This document shows, one piece after another, positions 1 through 7,178 of a stretch of DNA of 15,454 nucleotides. The stretch is from an uncultured Microbacterium sp. GTDB lineage: Bacteria > Actinomycetota > Actinomycetes > Actinomycetales > Microbacteriaceae. The stretch spans positions 1 through 15,454 of the forward strand of contig CALKHM010000064.1 of assembly GCA_937988695.1 (NCBI GenBank), in the 5' to 3' direction. How positions within the stretch are numbered: position 1 is the first letter of the stretch; every line of letters starts with the position of its first letter. The notes under the pieces were generated by a model. The model ran no database searches, was not told where the DNA came from, and was given only the letters and a program-made list of their open reading frames with translations. Both the position numbers and the translations under genes were made by a program.

Positions 1-363
1 CATGACCAGCAGCGCGTCCACCATCGACGCACGTGCCGCGTGACCGAGGCCCGCGGCGTCGTCGCTGGTCAGCAGCAGGATGTCGTAGTGCGATGCCCGC
101 GCCTCGGTGACCACGCCCGCGACGATCTGCATCACCACGTGCACGTCGACACCCGAGCGCAGCGGCGCCTGCAGCCCGATGACGTTCGTCGATCGGGATG
201 CGAGCGAGCGAGCGCTGGCGTGCGGGCTGTACTCGAGGTCGTCGATGGCCTGCGCCACCCGATCCCGGGTCTCTCGCGAGATCGTGCGCTTGCCGCTCAT
301 CACGTACGACACGGTCGAGATGGACACGCCCGCGGCGCGCGCGACATCCGCGATGGTCACCAT
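1..363 (-). CDS. LacI-family transcriptional regulator, N-terminal part (cut by window edge)
   Basis: The first 121 residues of a LacI-type repressor; the rest lies beyond base 1. The start ATG (361-363) gives MVTIADVARAAGVSISTVSYV, the classic LacI helix-turn-helix (about residues 3-22). It is followed by the hinge segment YSPHASARSLASRSTNVIGL (residues 45-64), in which Leu54 is at the position that wedges into the central CpG of LacI-family operators. The start of the periplasmic-binding-protein-like effector domain follows from about residue 60. The start codon lies inside the end of the GH95 gene (7-bp overlap, ATGGTGA) and has GAGGGAG just upstream, so the two are almost surely translated together. 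It probably senses a sugar released by the neighbouring hydrolases and acts on the operator at 2768-2783. The ligand is unknown; family assignment is firm, target inferred. Confidence 0.93.
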   Translation of the reverse strand, partial: MVTIADVARAAGVSISTVSYVMSGKRTISRETRDRVAQAIDDLEYSPHASARSLASRSTNVIGLQAPLRSGVDVHVVMQIVAGVVTEARASHYDILLLTSDDAAGLGHAARASMVDALLVM

Positions 364-2744
364 GCGGTCTCCCTCAGATCGATGTCCTCCACCCGGCCGG
401 GCCTCAGCGCCACACGACGCCCGGGCAGGCCCGGTGCGTGCACCTCTATTGTGCGGGTTCGGTCGCAGTGGAGGCGGATGCTGCGTACCCGGCCGGCGCT
501 CCAGGCCACGTCCACGCGGATCCCGCCGCGGGCGCGCACGCCCTGCACGCGTCCGTCCGGCCACGCGGCCGGAAGTGCGGGCAGTACGCGGAGCACGCCG
601 TCGTGCGACTGCACGAGGGCTTCGGCCACCGCCGCCGTGAACCCGAGGTTGCCGTCGATCTGAAACGGCGGATGCGCGCTGAACAGGTTCGCGTACACCC
701 CGCCGCGGTGCGCGCCGGCCTCGTCGGCCGCCGGCCGCAGCGAAAGGCTCAGCTGATCGGCGACATGCCGGGCGTCGCCGAGCCGGGCGTACATGGCCGC
801 CCGCCAGGCGAGGGCCCAGCCGGTGGACTCGCGGCCGCGCGCGGCGATCGATGCAGCAGCGGCGCGGGCGAGCGCCGGCGTCGCGTGCGGTGTGATCTGC
901 GCGAACGGGAACAGGCCCACCAGGTGCGACAGATGCCGGTGATGCGGGTCCGCCTCCCGGCGCGGTGGGTTCCACTCCTCCAGCAGTCCTTCCGCCGAGA
1001 CGGCGGGATCGGGCAGCAGCGCTGTCCGCTGCGACAGATCATCGACCCATGCCTCGGTGCGGCCGAGGGCGGTGGCGGCCTGTGCGCAGACCCGGGCGAG
1101 CTCACGCAGCAGGGTGGCATCCATCGTCGAGGTGGTCCCCACGCTGTGCGGCGCGCCCGCCGCGTCGAGGTAGTGGTTCTCCGGCGAGGTCGACGGGCTC
1201 GTCCAGGCGCGCCGCCCGTCGACCTGCATCCACGACAGCGCGAATCTCGCGGTCTGCTCGAGCACCGGCCACGCGCGCTCGCGCAGGAACGTGCGGTCGC
1301 CGCCGAAGGCGAAGCGATCCCACAGGTGCAGTGCGAGCCACACGCCCCCCATCGGCCAGAAGGCCCACGCCGGATCCCCGTGGCCATCGCCCACGGGAGT
1401 CGCGTGGCCCCAGGCGTCGGTGTTGTGGTGCAGCACCCAGCCGGCGGTGCCGTGCAGCCGGCGGGCGGCGTCTGCTCCCGTGGTCGCCGCGATCCGCTCC
1501 ACGAAGCGCAGCAGCGGCTCGTGGCAGTCGGCTAGCCCCGTCGTCTCGGCCGGCCAGTACGCCATCTGCAGATTGATGTTGGTCGTGTACGCGCATGACC
1601 AGGGCCCGGGCAGCTCGGCGTTCCACAGCCCCTGCAGCGTCAGGGGAAGCGCGGAGTCTCGGGAGGAGGCCGCCAGCAGGTAGCGCCCGTAGTGGAACAT
1701 CAGGGCGGAAAGCGCCGGGTCGGGCCGCTCCTGCGCGCGCTGCACCCGCACATCGGTGTCGATCCGGCCGGCGTCGTCCGGCCCGGGCAGCTCCAGCGTG
1801 CAGCGCCCCATGAGCTCGGCGTGCGCGGCGGCGTGCGCGACGTGCGCGGTCACGGGGTCGTCGCGCAGCGCATCGGCGGCCTCGAGCACCGCACGAGCGC
1901 GTGAGACGGCGCCGGATCGATCCGCGCGCTCGCCCGGCAGCGGTGGGGCGGTGGCGGTGCCCACCAGCAGGAGGTGCGCGCGGGCCGGGGCGGTGGCCAG
2001 GCGGCCGCGCTCGAGGCGGCCTGCCGAACGGATCGCGACCGCGCCGGTGCGGCCGGACTCCGGGTCGTAGCGCACCGGCTCGGGCGGATGCTCGTGACCC
2101 GGCGCCACGTCGACGGGCAGCAGCCACTCGGCGACGACGTCATCGCCGGCCGCGCTCAGCGCGCACGCCGGCCGCAGCAGGCTGCCGATCGCCACGGTCA
2201 CCCGCACCGGCTCGTCGGCGGTGATCCGGTGCACGAGGGCACAGGTCGGGATGTCCGCCCAGGTCTCGTGGCGGACCGATGCCGCACCCACCCGGTACTC
2301 GAGGGTCACGATGCCGGTGCGCAGGTCCAGGCGCCGCCGGCACGACGGTTCCGGTGCGGATCCCGTGGCCAGTGCGGATTCCGTCGCCAGCACCGGTTCG
2401 ACCGCGATGTCCAGATGCGCCAGCGGCAGGTACGCCTGCACCCACGGGGTCTGCTGGCGCTGCAGCAGGCGTTCGGCCTCGGCAGGATCGCCCTCGTCGA
2501 GCGCGGCGCGCACGGCGGCCAGAGCCTCGGGGCCGCCCTCGGCGACGGCGGCGAGCGGGTCGGCGGCCGCCGCTCCCGACCAGGCCGTGATGTCGTTGAG
2601 CCAGAGCCGCTCGCCGCCCACGCGCCCCGCGCACATCGCCGCGCGCGTGCCGTTGCCGACCGGCAGGGCGTCCGTCCACCGCGTGGCGGCGCGACTGTAT
2701 CGCAGGGTGTGGAGAGCATCGCGACTCTGCGTGGACAGCGGCAC
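357..2744 (-). CDS. GH95 alpha-L-fucosidase / alpha-L-galactosidase, cytoplasmic
   Basis: 795 aa, a usual length for GH95. GH95 enzymes are inverting hydrolases that remove terminal alpha-linked L-fucose (mostly 1,2-linked) or L-galactose. The N-terminal beta domain begins at once (LRYSRAATRWTDALPVGNG). The catalytic (alpha/alpha)6 barrel shows the Asn pair of TNINLQMAYWPAE (Asn389, Asn391), Glu522 in SPENHY (general-acid position) and Asp697 in HPPFQIDGNLGF (base position). Residue 387, two before Asn389, is Thr where fucosidases such as Bifidobacterium AfcA have His; see findings. I start it at a GTG at 2742-2744: it is the last in-frame start before the conserved domain, has no Shine-Dalgarno, and sits 7 nt after a TATACT -10 box. 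Longer in-frame versions would run through the operator and have no family similarity. No signal peptide is seen. It overlaps the lacI gene by 7 bp and diverges from the GH42-GH31-GH3 operon. Family certain, exact substrate not. Confidence 0.93.
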   Translation of the reverse strand: MPLSTQSRDALHTLRYSRAATRWTDALPVGNGTRAAMCAGRVGGERLWLNDITAWSGAAAADPLAAVAEGGPEALAAVRAALDEGDPAEAERLLQRQQTPWVQAYLPLAHLDIAVEPVLATESALATGSAPEPSCRRRLDLRTGIVTLEYRVGAASVRHETWADIPTCALVHRITADEPVRVTVAIGSLLRPACALSAAGDDVVAEWLLPVDVAPGHEHPPEPVRYDPESGRTGAVAIRSAGRLERGRLATAPARAHLLLVGTATAPPLPGERADRSGAVSRARAVLEAADALRDDPVTAHVAHAAAHAELMGRCTLELPGPDDAGRIDTDVRVQRAQERPDPALSALMFHYGRYLLAASSRDSALPLTLQGLWNAELPGPWSCAYTTNINLQMAYWPAETTGLADCHEPLLRFVERIAATTGADAARRLHGTAGWVLHHNTDAWGHATPVGDGHGDPAWAFWPMGGVWLALHLWDRFAFGGDRTFLRERAWPVLEQTARFALSWMQVDGRRAWTSPSTSPENHYLDAAGAPHSVGTTSTMDATLLRELARVCAQAATALGRTEAWVDDLSQRTALLPDPAVSAEGLLEEWNPPRREADPHHRHLSHLVGLFPFAQITPHATPALARAAAASIAARGRESTGWALAWRAAMYARLGDARHVADQLSLSLRPAADEAGAHRGGVYANLFSAHPPFQIDGNLGFTAAVAEALVQSHDGVLRVLPALPAAWPDGRVQGVRARGGIRVDVAWSAGRVRSIRLHCDRTRTIEVHAPGLPGRRVALRPGRVEDIDLRETAW

Positions 2745-2759
2745 GACAGCTAGTATATG
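2732..2759 (+). promoter_or_regulatory. Candidate promoter for the GH42-GH31-GH3 operon
   Basis: TGGACA (2732-2737, one mismatch to TTGACA) and TATATG (2754-2759) are 16 nt apart; TATGGT at 2756-2761 is an alternative with an 18-nt spacer. Transcription would begin about 2766-2769, at the edge of the LacI operator, leaving a leader of roughly 65 nt before the GH42 start. The box overlaps the first codons of the divergent GH95 gene and the minus-strand -10. This is a match by eye in an otherwise GC-rich region. Confidence 0.3.
2752..2757 (-). promoter_or_regulatory. -10 box (TATACT) of the GH95-lacI transcript, leaderless
   Basis: On the minus strand TATACT, close to the TATAAT consensus, is followed by AGCTGTC and then the GTG start at 2744. 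A start of transcription 7-8 nt after the -10 box would fall on the start codon itself, giving a leaderless mRNA, which is common in Actinobacteria. No good -35 is visible; that region lies in the LacI operator, so repressor binding would block it. Confidence 0.5.
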
Positions 2760-2767
2760 GTCTGGTT

Positions 2768-2783
2768 GTTGAAACGCTTCGAC
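2768..2783. promoter_or_regulatory. LacI-family operator
   Basis: GTTGAAACGCTTCGAC is a 16-bp imperfect palindrome (12 of 16 positions symmetric) around a central CpG, with core GAAACGCTTC. This is the usual LacI/GalR-family operator form. It lies between the two divergent arms, just upstream of the GH95 -10 box and at the expected start of rightward transcription, so one bound dimer could control both directions. The natural ligand is the LacI-type regulator encoded at 1-363. Site inferred from sequence only. Confidence 0.7.
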
Positions 2784-2832
2784 ACTGGCGGACGACGACT
2801 GCGAAGATCGAGCCACGGAGAGCCTGGAGCCC

Positions 2833-4878
2833 ATGTCACCGACGACGCGCGACCCTGATCGCTTCACGGCGCTGTCCGCGGAACTGGGCATCTGCTTCGG
2901 CGGCGACTACAACCCCGAGCAGTGGCCGCGCGAGGTGTGGGCGCAGGATGTCGAGCTCATGCGCGAGGCGGGGGTGAACCTCGTCACGGTGGGTGTCTTC
3001 AGCTGGGCGAGGATCGAGCCCGCGCCCGGGGCACGCGAGTTCGCCTGGCTCGACGAGGTTCTCGAGCTGCTGCACGGCGCCGGCATCGCCGTGGACCTTG
3101 CCACACCGACGGCGTCTCCGCCGGCCTGGCTGGGCATCCGGCATCCCGAGACCCTTCCCGTCGATCTCGACGGCGTGCGGCTGGTGGCCGGATCGCGCAA
3201 CCAGTTCACCCCGGCGTCGCGCGTGTACCGTGCGCACGCCCTGGCGATCACCCGTGACCTGGCGGCGAGGTACGCGCAGCATCCCGCCGTCCGGATGTGG
3301 CACGTCGGAAACGAGTACGGCCAGCTCGACTACGGCGACGAGGCCGCCCGCGAGTTCCGGCGGTGGCTGCGCGAACGCTACGGCAGCATCGAGGCGGTCA
3401 ACGACGCCTGGGCGACGGCGTTCTGGTCGCAGCACTACGCCGGCTTCGACGAGATCGTGCCCCCGCGCCGCATGCCGTACATCGCGAACCCGGCTCAGGC
3501 TGTGGACTTCCGGCGGTACAGCTCGGATCAGCTGCGCGCGTGCTATCGCGAGCTGCGCGACGCCATCCGCGATGCCGGGGCCGCACAGCCGATCACGACG
3601 AACTTCATGGGCTTCTTCGCCCACGTCGACTACCGCTCGTGGGCGGGCGAAGTCGACGTGATCGCCGATGATCAATACCCCGATCCGGCATCTGCCACTG
3701 CTCCTGCCGACATCGCCCTCGTGCAGGACCTGATGCGGTCGCTGGGCGGGGGCCGCCCCTGGCTGCTCATGGAACAGTCCGTCAGCGCCACCTCGTGGCG
3801 CGGTCACAACCTGCCCAAGTCGCCTGCGCGTGCACGTCGGGACTCGCTGCAGGCGGTGGCCCGCGGCGCCGACGGCGTCTGCTTCTTCCAGTGGCGGCAG
3901 TCGCGCGCGGGCGCCGAGCGCTTCCACTCCGCCATGGTGCCGCACGCCGGCGCCGACACCGACGTGTTCCGCGGGATCGTGCGTCAGGGGGCGGATCTGG
4001 CCCGACTGCGCCCGGTCGTGGGATCCCGCGTCCAGGCGCCGGCTGCGATCCTGTTCGACTGGCCTTCGTGGTGGGCGTCCGACGAGCCCGCGCTGCCCAC
4101 CGATCGCCTGGACACCGTCACCGAGATCACCCGGTGGTACCGCGCGCTGTGGCGCCGTGGCATCGCCGCCGACATCGTCGCGCCCGCTGGCGACCTGATC
4201 GGCCGGGGTCTCGTGCTCGTGCCGCACAGCTACATCCTCGAACCGGATGCCGCCGCCGCCCTGGCGGCTGCCGTCGACGCCGGCGCACAGCTGGTGGTCG
4301 GGCCGTTCAGCGGCGTGGCCGACGGCAACGGGCACATCCTCGCGGGCCGGTCACCCGCCCCGCTGCGTGAGCTTCTCGGTGTGAGCGGCGAGGAGTGGTG
4401 CGCGCTGCCTGACGTGCGGATCTCGACGACGCCCGCCTGGCGTCCCGGCGCGGCGTACGCCGCGTCGATCCTCGGTGAGCGGCTGCGTTCCGATGGCGCC
4501 GAGGTGCTGGCGTGCCACGCGACGGGGCCGCTGCAGGGCCTGCCCGTCCTCACCCGGCAGCGGCGCGGCGCGGGCGCGGCCTGGTATCTGGGCGCGGTCG
4601 TGGACGACGGGCTGCTGGACGCGGTGATCGGCGAGGCGGCGACCGGCATCGACGGCGCCCTGCCCGGACTGCGCGTGCTGCCCGACGGGCTGGAGGCCGT
4701 GCGGCGCGGCGACGCACTGTTCCTCCTGAACCACTCCGACGACCCGGTGAAGGTGCCCGTGCCGCATGGCCTGGTCGACCTGCTCGCCGACGAACAGGCT
4801 GCGGGCGAAGAGACCGGAACCGTCGTGGCCCTCGGCCCCGGCGACGTGCGCGTACTGATCGAAAGGCAGGACCGGTGA
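2833..4878 (+). CDS. GH42 beta-galactosidase
   Basis: 681 aa, the usual size of a GH42 enzyme, which removes terminal beta-D-galactose by a retaining mechanism. The TIM barrel (about residues 15-395) opens with the family hallmark GGDYNPEQWP. The acid/base is Glu161 in HVGNEYGQ and the nucleophile is Glu314 in WLLMEQSVSATSWRGHN. A middle flavodoxin-like domain (about 400-610) used for trimer formation and a short C-terminal beta domain follow. The four-Cys zinc cluster of the Thermus enzyme is absent (LDYGDEA in that region), as in many actinobacterial members. The start ATG has GGAG at 2818-2821, 11 nt upstream, and a closer one at 2826-2829. The stop TGA overlaps the next start as GTGA. No signal peptide. 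In this locus it likely removes the galactose of xyloglucan side chains once the GH95 enzyme has exposed it; other beta-galactosides such as lactose or galactooligosaccharides are possible. Confidence 0.93.
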   Translation: MSPTTRDPDRFTALSAELGICFGGDYNPEQWPREVWAQDVELMREAGVNLVTVGVFSWARIEPAPGAREFAWLDEVLELLHGAGIAVDLATPTASPPAWLGIRHPETLPVDLDGVRLVAGSRNQFTPASRVYRAHALAITRDLAARYAQHPAVRMWHVGNEYGQLDYGDEAAREFRRWLRERYGSIEAVNDAWATAFWSQHYAGFDEIVPPRRMPYIANPAQAVDFRRYSSDQLRACYRELRDAIRDAGAAQPITTNFMGFFAHVDYRSWAGEVDVIADDQYPDPASATAPADIALVQDLMRSLGGGRPWLLMEQSVSATSWRGHNLPKSPARARRDSLQAVARGADGVCFFQWRQSRAGAERFHSAMVPHAGADTDVFRGIVRQGADLARLRPVVGSRVQAPAAILFDWPSWWASDEPALPTDRLDTVTEITRWYRALWRRGIAADIVAPAGDLIGRGLVLVPHSYILEPDAAAALAAAVDAGAQLVVGPFSGVADGNGHILAGRSPAPLRELLGVSGEEWCALPDVRISTTPAWRPGAAYAASILGERLRSDGAEVLACHATGPLQGLPVLTRQRRGAGAAWYLGAVVDDGLLDAVIGEAATGIDGALPGLRVLPDGLEAVRRGDALFLLNHSDDPVKVPVPHGLVDLLADEQAAGEETGTVVALGPGDVRVLIERQDR

Positions 4879-7178
4879 AGTTCACCGACGGCTACTGGCT
4901 CACCAGACCCACACTCACGCCGCTGTACGCGGTGGAGGTCGACGACATCCGCGTCGACGAGGTGGCGGGAACGATGACGGTGTACGCGCCCACGGCGGTG
5001 ATCCGTGACCGGGGCGACACCCTGAACCGGCCGATGCTGACCGTGGTGTTCTCGGCGCCGGCGCCCGGCGTCATCAAGGTGCACGTGGAGCACCATGGCG
5101 GCATCGTGCACCGCGGCCCCGACTTCGAGGTGCGCGGCGACGAGGGCTTCCGCCCCGACGTGCGCGTCGATGACGAGGCGGGCGTGCTCCGGGCAGGCCC
5201 GCTGTGCGCGCGCGTCGCGCGCACAGGGCCCTGGCGCGTGGACTTCGAAAGCGACGGCCAGCTGCTCACCAGCTCGCTGCCGCGGTCGGTCGGGCACATG
5301 ACCGGCACCGGGAGCACGCGCACCGGAGTCCCGCAGACCTGGGTGCATCAGCAGCTGAGCATCGAGCCGGGCGAACGCGTGTACGGCCTGGGGGAGCGCT
5401 TCGGCGCGTTCGTGAAGAACGGGCAGACCGTGGACAGCTGGAACGCCGACGGCGGAACATCCAGCGAGCAGTCCTACAAGAACGTGCCGTTCTACCTCAC
5501 CAGCCGTGGGTACGGCGTCTTCGTCGACCACCCGGGCAATGTGTCGTTCGAGGTCGGCAGCGAGGTCAACTCCCGCGTGCAGTTCTCCGTGGCCGGCGAG
5601 TCCTTGGACTACTACGTCATCGCCGGACCCGAGCCGAAGGACGTGCTGCGTCGCTACACGGCGCTGACCGGCCGGCCAGCGCGCGTGCCGGCCTGGTCGT
5701 TCGGACTGTGGCTGACGACCTCGTTCACCGCGAGCTACGACGAGGGCACCGTCGCCGCGTTCGTCGACGGCATGGCCGAGCGCGACATCCCGCTGTCGGT
5801 GTTCCACTACGACTGCTTCTGGATGCGCGAGTACCAGTGGACGGACTTCGAGTGGGATGCCCGCGCGTTCCACGATCCCGTGGGCCAGATCGCCCGCATG
5901 CACGAGCGCGGCGTGCACGTGTCGGTCTGGATCAACCCGTACATCGCCCAGCGCTCGGCGCTGTTCCGCGAGGCCGCCGAGAGGGGCTATCTGCTCCGGC
6001 GCGCCGACGGCAGCGTGTGGCAGTGGGACATGTGGCAGGCCGGCATGGGGCTCGTCGACTTCACGAACCCGGATGCCGCCGACTGGTACGTCGGCAAGCT
6101 GCAGGGGCTGCTCGACCAGGGTGTGGACACGTTCAAGACCGACTTCGGTGAGCGGATCCCCGTCGACGGCGTGGTCTGGCATGACGGGTCGGATCCCGAG
6201 CGCATGCACAACTACTACGCGAAGCTCTACAACGAGGTCGTGTTCGGTGCGCTCGAGCAGCACAAGGGCACCGGCAACGCGGTCGTGTTCGCGCGGTCGG
6301 CGACGGCCGGGTCGCAGCAGTTCCCGGTGCACTGGGGCGGCGACAGCGACTCGACGTTCCTGTCGATGGCCGAGTCGCTGCGTGGCGGCCTGTCGCTGGC
6401 GATGAGCGGGTTCGGCTACTGGAGCCACGACATCGGCGGTTTCGAGGGGACCCCGGATGCCGGGTTGTTCAAGCGCTGGGTGGCATTCGGCCTGCTCTCG
6501 TCGCACTCGCGCCTGCACGGCTCGTCGTCGGTGCGCGTGCCCTGGGCGTTCGACGACGAGGCCGTCGAGGTCACCCGGCTGTTCGCCAACCTGAAGATGC
6601 GGCTCATGCCGTACCTGGCCCGCGTCGCCGAGGAGGCGCATGCCGACGGCATCCCGATGATGCGGCCCATGCCGCTAGAGTTCCCCGACGACCGGTCGGG
6701 CTTCGATGCCGACACGCAGTACATGCTCGGCGACGCGGTCCTCGTGGCGCCGGTGTTCTCGGCCGACGGCCACGTCGAGTACTACCTGCCCGAGGGCGCG
6801 TGGACCTCGCTGCTGGACGGCGGCGTGACCGAGGGGCGGCGGTGGATCCGCGAGACGCACGGCTTCGACTCGCTGCCGCTGCGCGTGCGGCCAGGCACCG
6901 TGCTGCCGTGGGGCGCCGTCGACGACCGCCCCGACTATGAGTGGGCCGACGGGGTGACGTTGCGCTGCTTCGCCCTGCCCGACGGCTTCGACCAGATCGT
7001 CACCGTACCCGGGTCGGCCGGGCCGGCCACCACGTTCCGCGTGCGGCGCGTGGGCGTCACCGTCACCGCCACGAGCGGCGACGCCCGTGCGAGCTGGTCG
7101 CTGCAGGTCGGTGCCTGTACTGCGTCGGCCGCCGGCGCCGGCGAGGTGGCCGTCACGATCGAGGAGGAAGTCGGATGA
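4875..7178 (+). CDS. yicI: GH31 alpha-xylosidase, YicI type
   Basis: 767 aa; E. coli YicI has 772 and the two look alike from the first residues (VKFTDGYWL here, MKISDGNWL in YicI). The enzyme releases non-reducing-end alpha-1,6-xylose from xyloglucan oligosaccharides, e.g. isoprimeverose units. Order: N-terminal beta-sandwich (to about 250), (beta/alpha)8 barrel, C-terminal beta domains. The nucleophile is Asp423 in FKTDFGERIP and the acid/base Asp490 in HWGGD. Cys314-Phe315 in HYDCFWM and Lys421 match the YicI residues that close off space for a C6 hydroxymethyl group, so xyloside rather than glucoside specificity is expected. The GTG start overlaps the GH42 stop (GTGA) and has AAAGGCAGG just upstream; the longer open frame to its left is a shadow of GH42. 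It ends in an ATGA overlap with GH3. No signal peptide. It is the strongest pointer to xyloglucan as the substrate. Confidence 0.95.
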   Translation: MKFTDGYWLTRPTLTPLYAVEVDDIRVDEVAGTMTVYAPTAVIRDRGDTLNRPMLTVVFSAPAPGVIKVHVEHHGGIVHRGPDFEVRGDEGFRPDVRVDDEAGVLRAGPLCARVARTGPWRVDFESDGQLLTSSLPRSVGHMTGTGSTRTGVPQTWVHQQLSIEPGERVYGLGERFGAFVKNGQTVDSWNADGGTSSEQSYKNVPFYLTSRGYGVFVDHPGNVSFEVGSEVNSRVQFSVAGESLDYYVIAGPEPKDVLRRYTALTGRPARVPAWSFGLWLTTSFTASYDEGTVAAFVDGMAERDIPLSVFHYDCFWMREYQWTDFEWDARAFHDPVGQIARMHERGVHVSVWINPYIAQRSALFREAAERGYLLRRADGSVWQWDMWQAGMGLVDFTNPDAADWYVGKLQGLLDQGVDTFKTDFGERIPVDGVVWHDGSDPERMHNYYAKLYNEVVFGALEQHKGTGNAVVFARSATAGSQQFPVHWGGDSDSTFLSMAESLRGGLSLAMSGFGYWSHDIGGFEGTPDAGLFKRWVAFGLLSSHSRLHGSSSVRVPWAFDDEAVEVTRLFANLKMRLMPYLARVAEEAHADGIPMMRPMPLEFPDDRSGFDADTQYMLGDAVLVAPVFSADGHVEYYLPEGAWTSLLDGGVTEGRRWIRETHGFDSLPLRVRPGTVLPWGAVDDRPDYEWADGVTLRCFALPDGFDQIVTVPGSAGPATTFRVRRVGVTVTATSGDARASWSLQVGACTASAAGAGEVAVTIEEEVG

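Noticed and set aside
2776..2806. CTTCG...CGAAG pairing in the GH42 leader as a possible riboswitch
   Set aside because: Only five base pairs around a 20-nt loop and it overlaps the operator; no known riboswitch pattern.
357..2891. Longer GH95 version starting at ATG 2891 or 2834
   Set aside because: The extra 30-49 residues run through the LacI operator and the divergent gene's start, show no family similarity and have no ribosome site; GTG 2744 fits the promoter.
4512..4874. N-terminal extension of GH31
   Set aside because: Overlaps the GH42 3' end in another frame; alignment to YicI starts at the GTG at 4875, which shows the GTGA overlap.
4230..6641. 803-codon open frame on the minus strand
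   Set aside because: It lies antisense to GH42 and GH31, which have complete catalytic motifs. Its product is His/Arg/Val-rich with no family features, as expected of antisense frames in GC-rich DNA.
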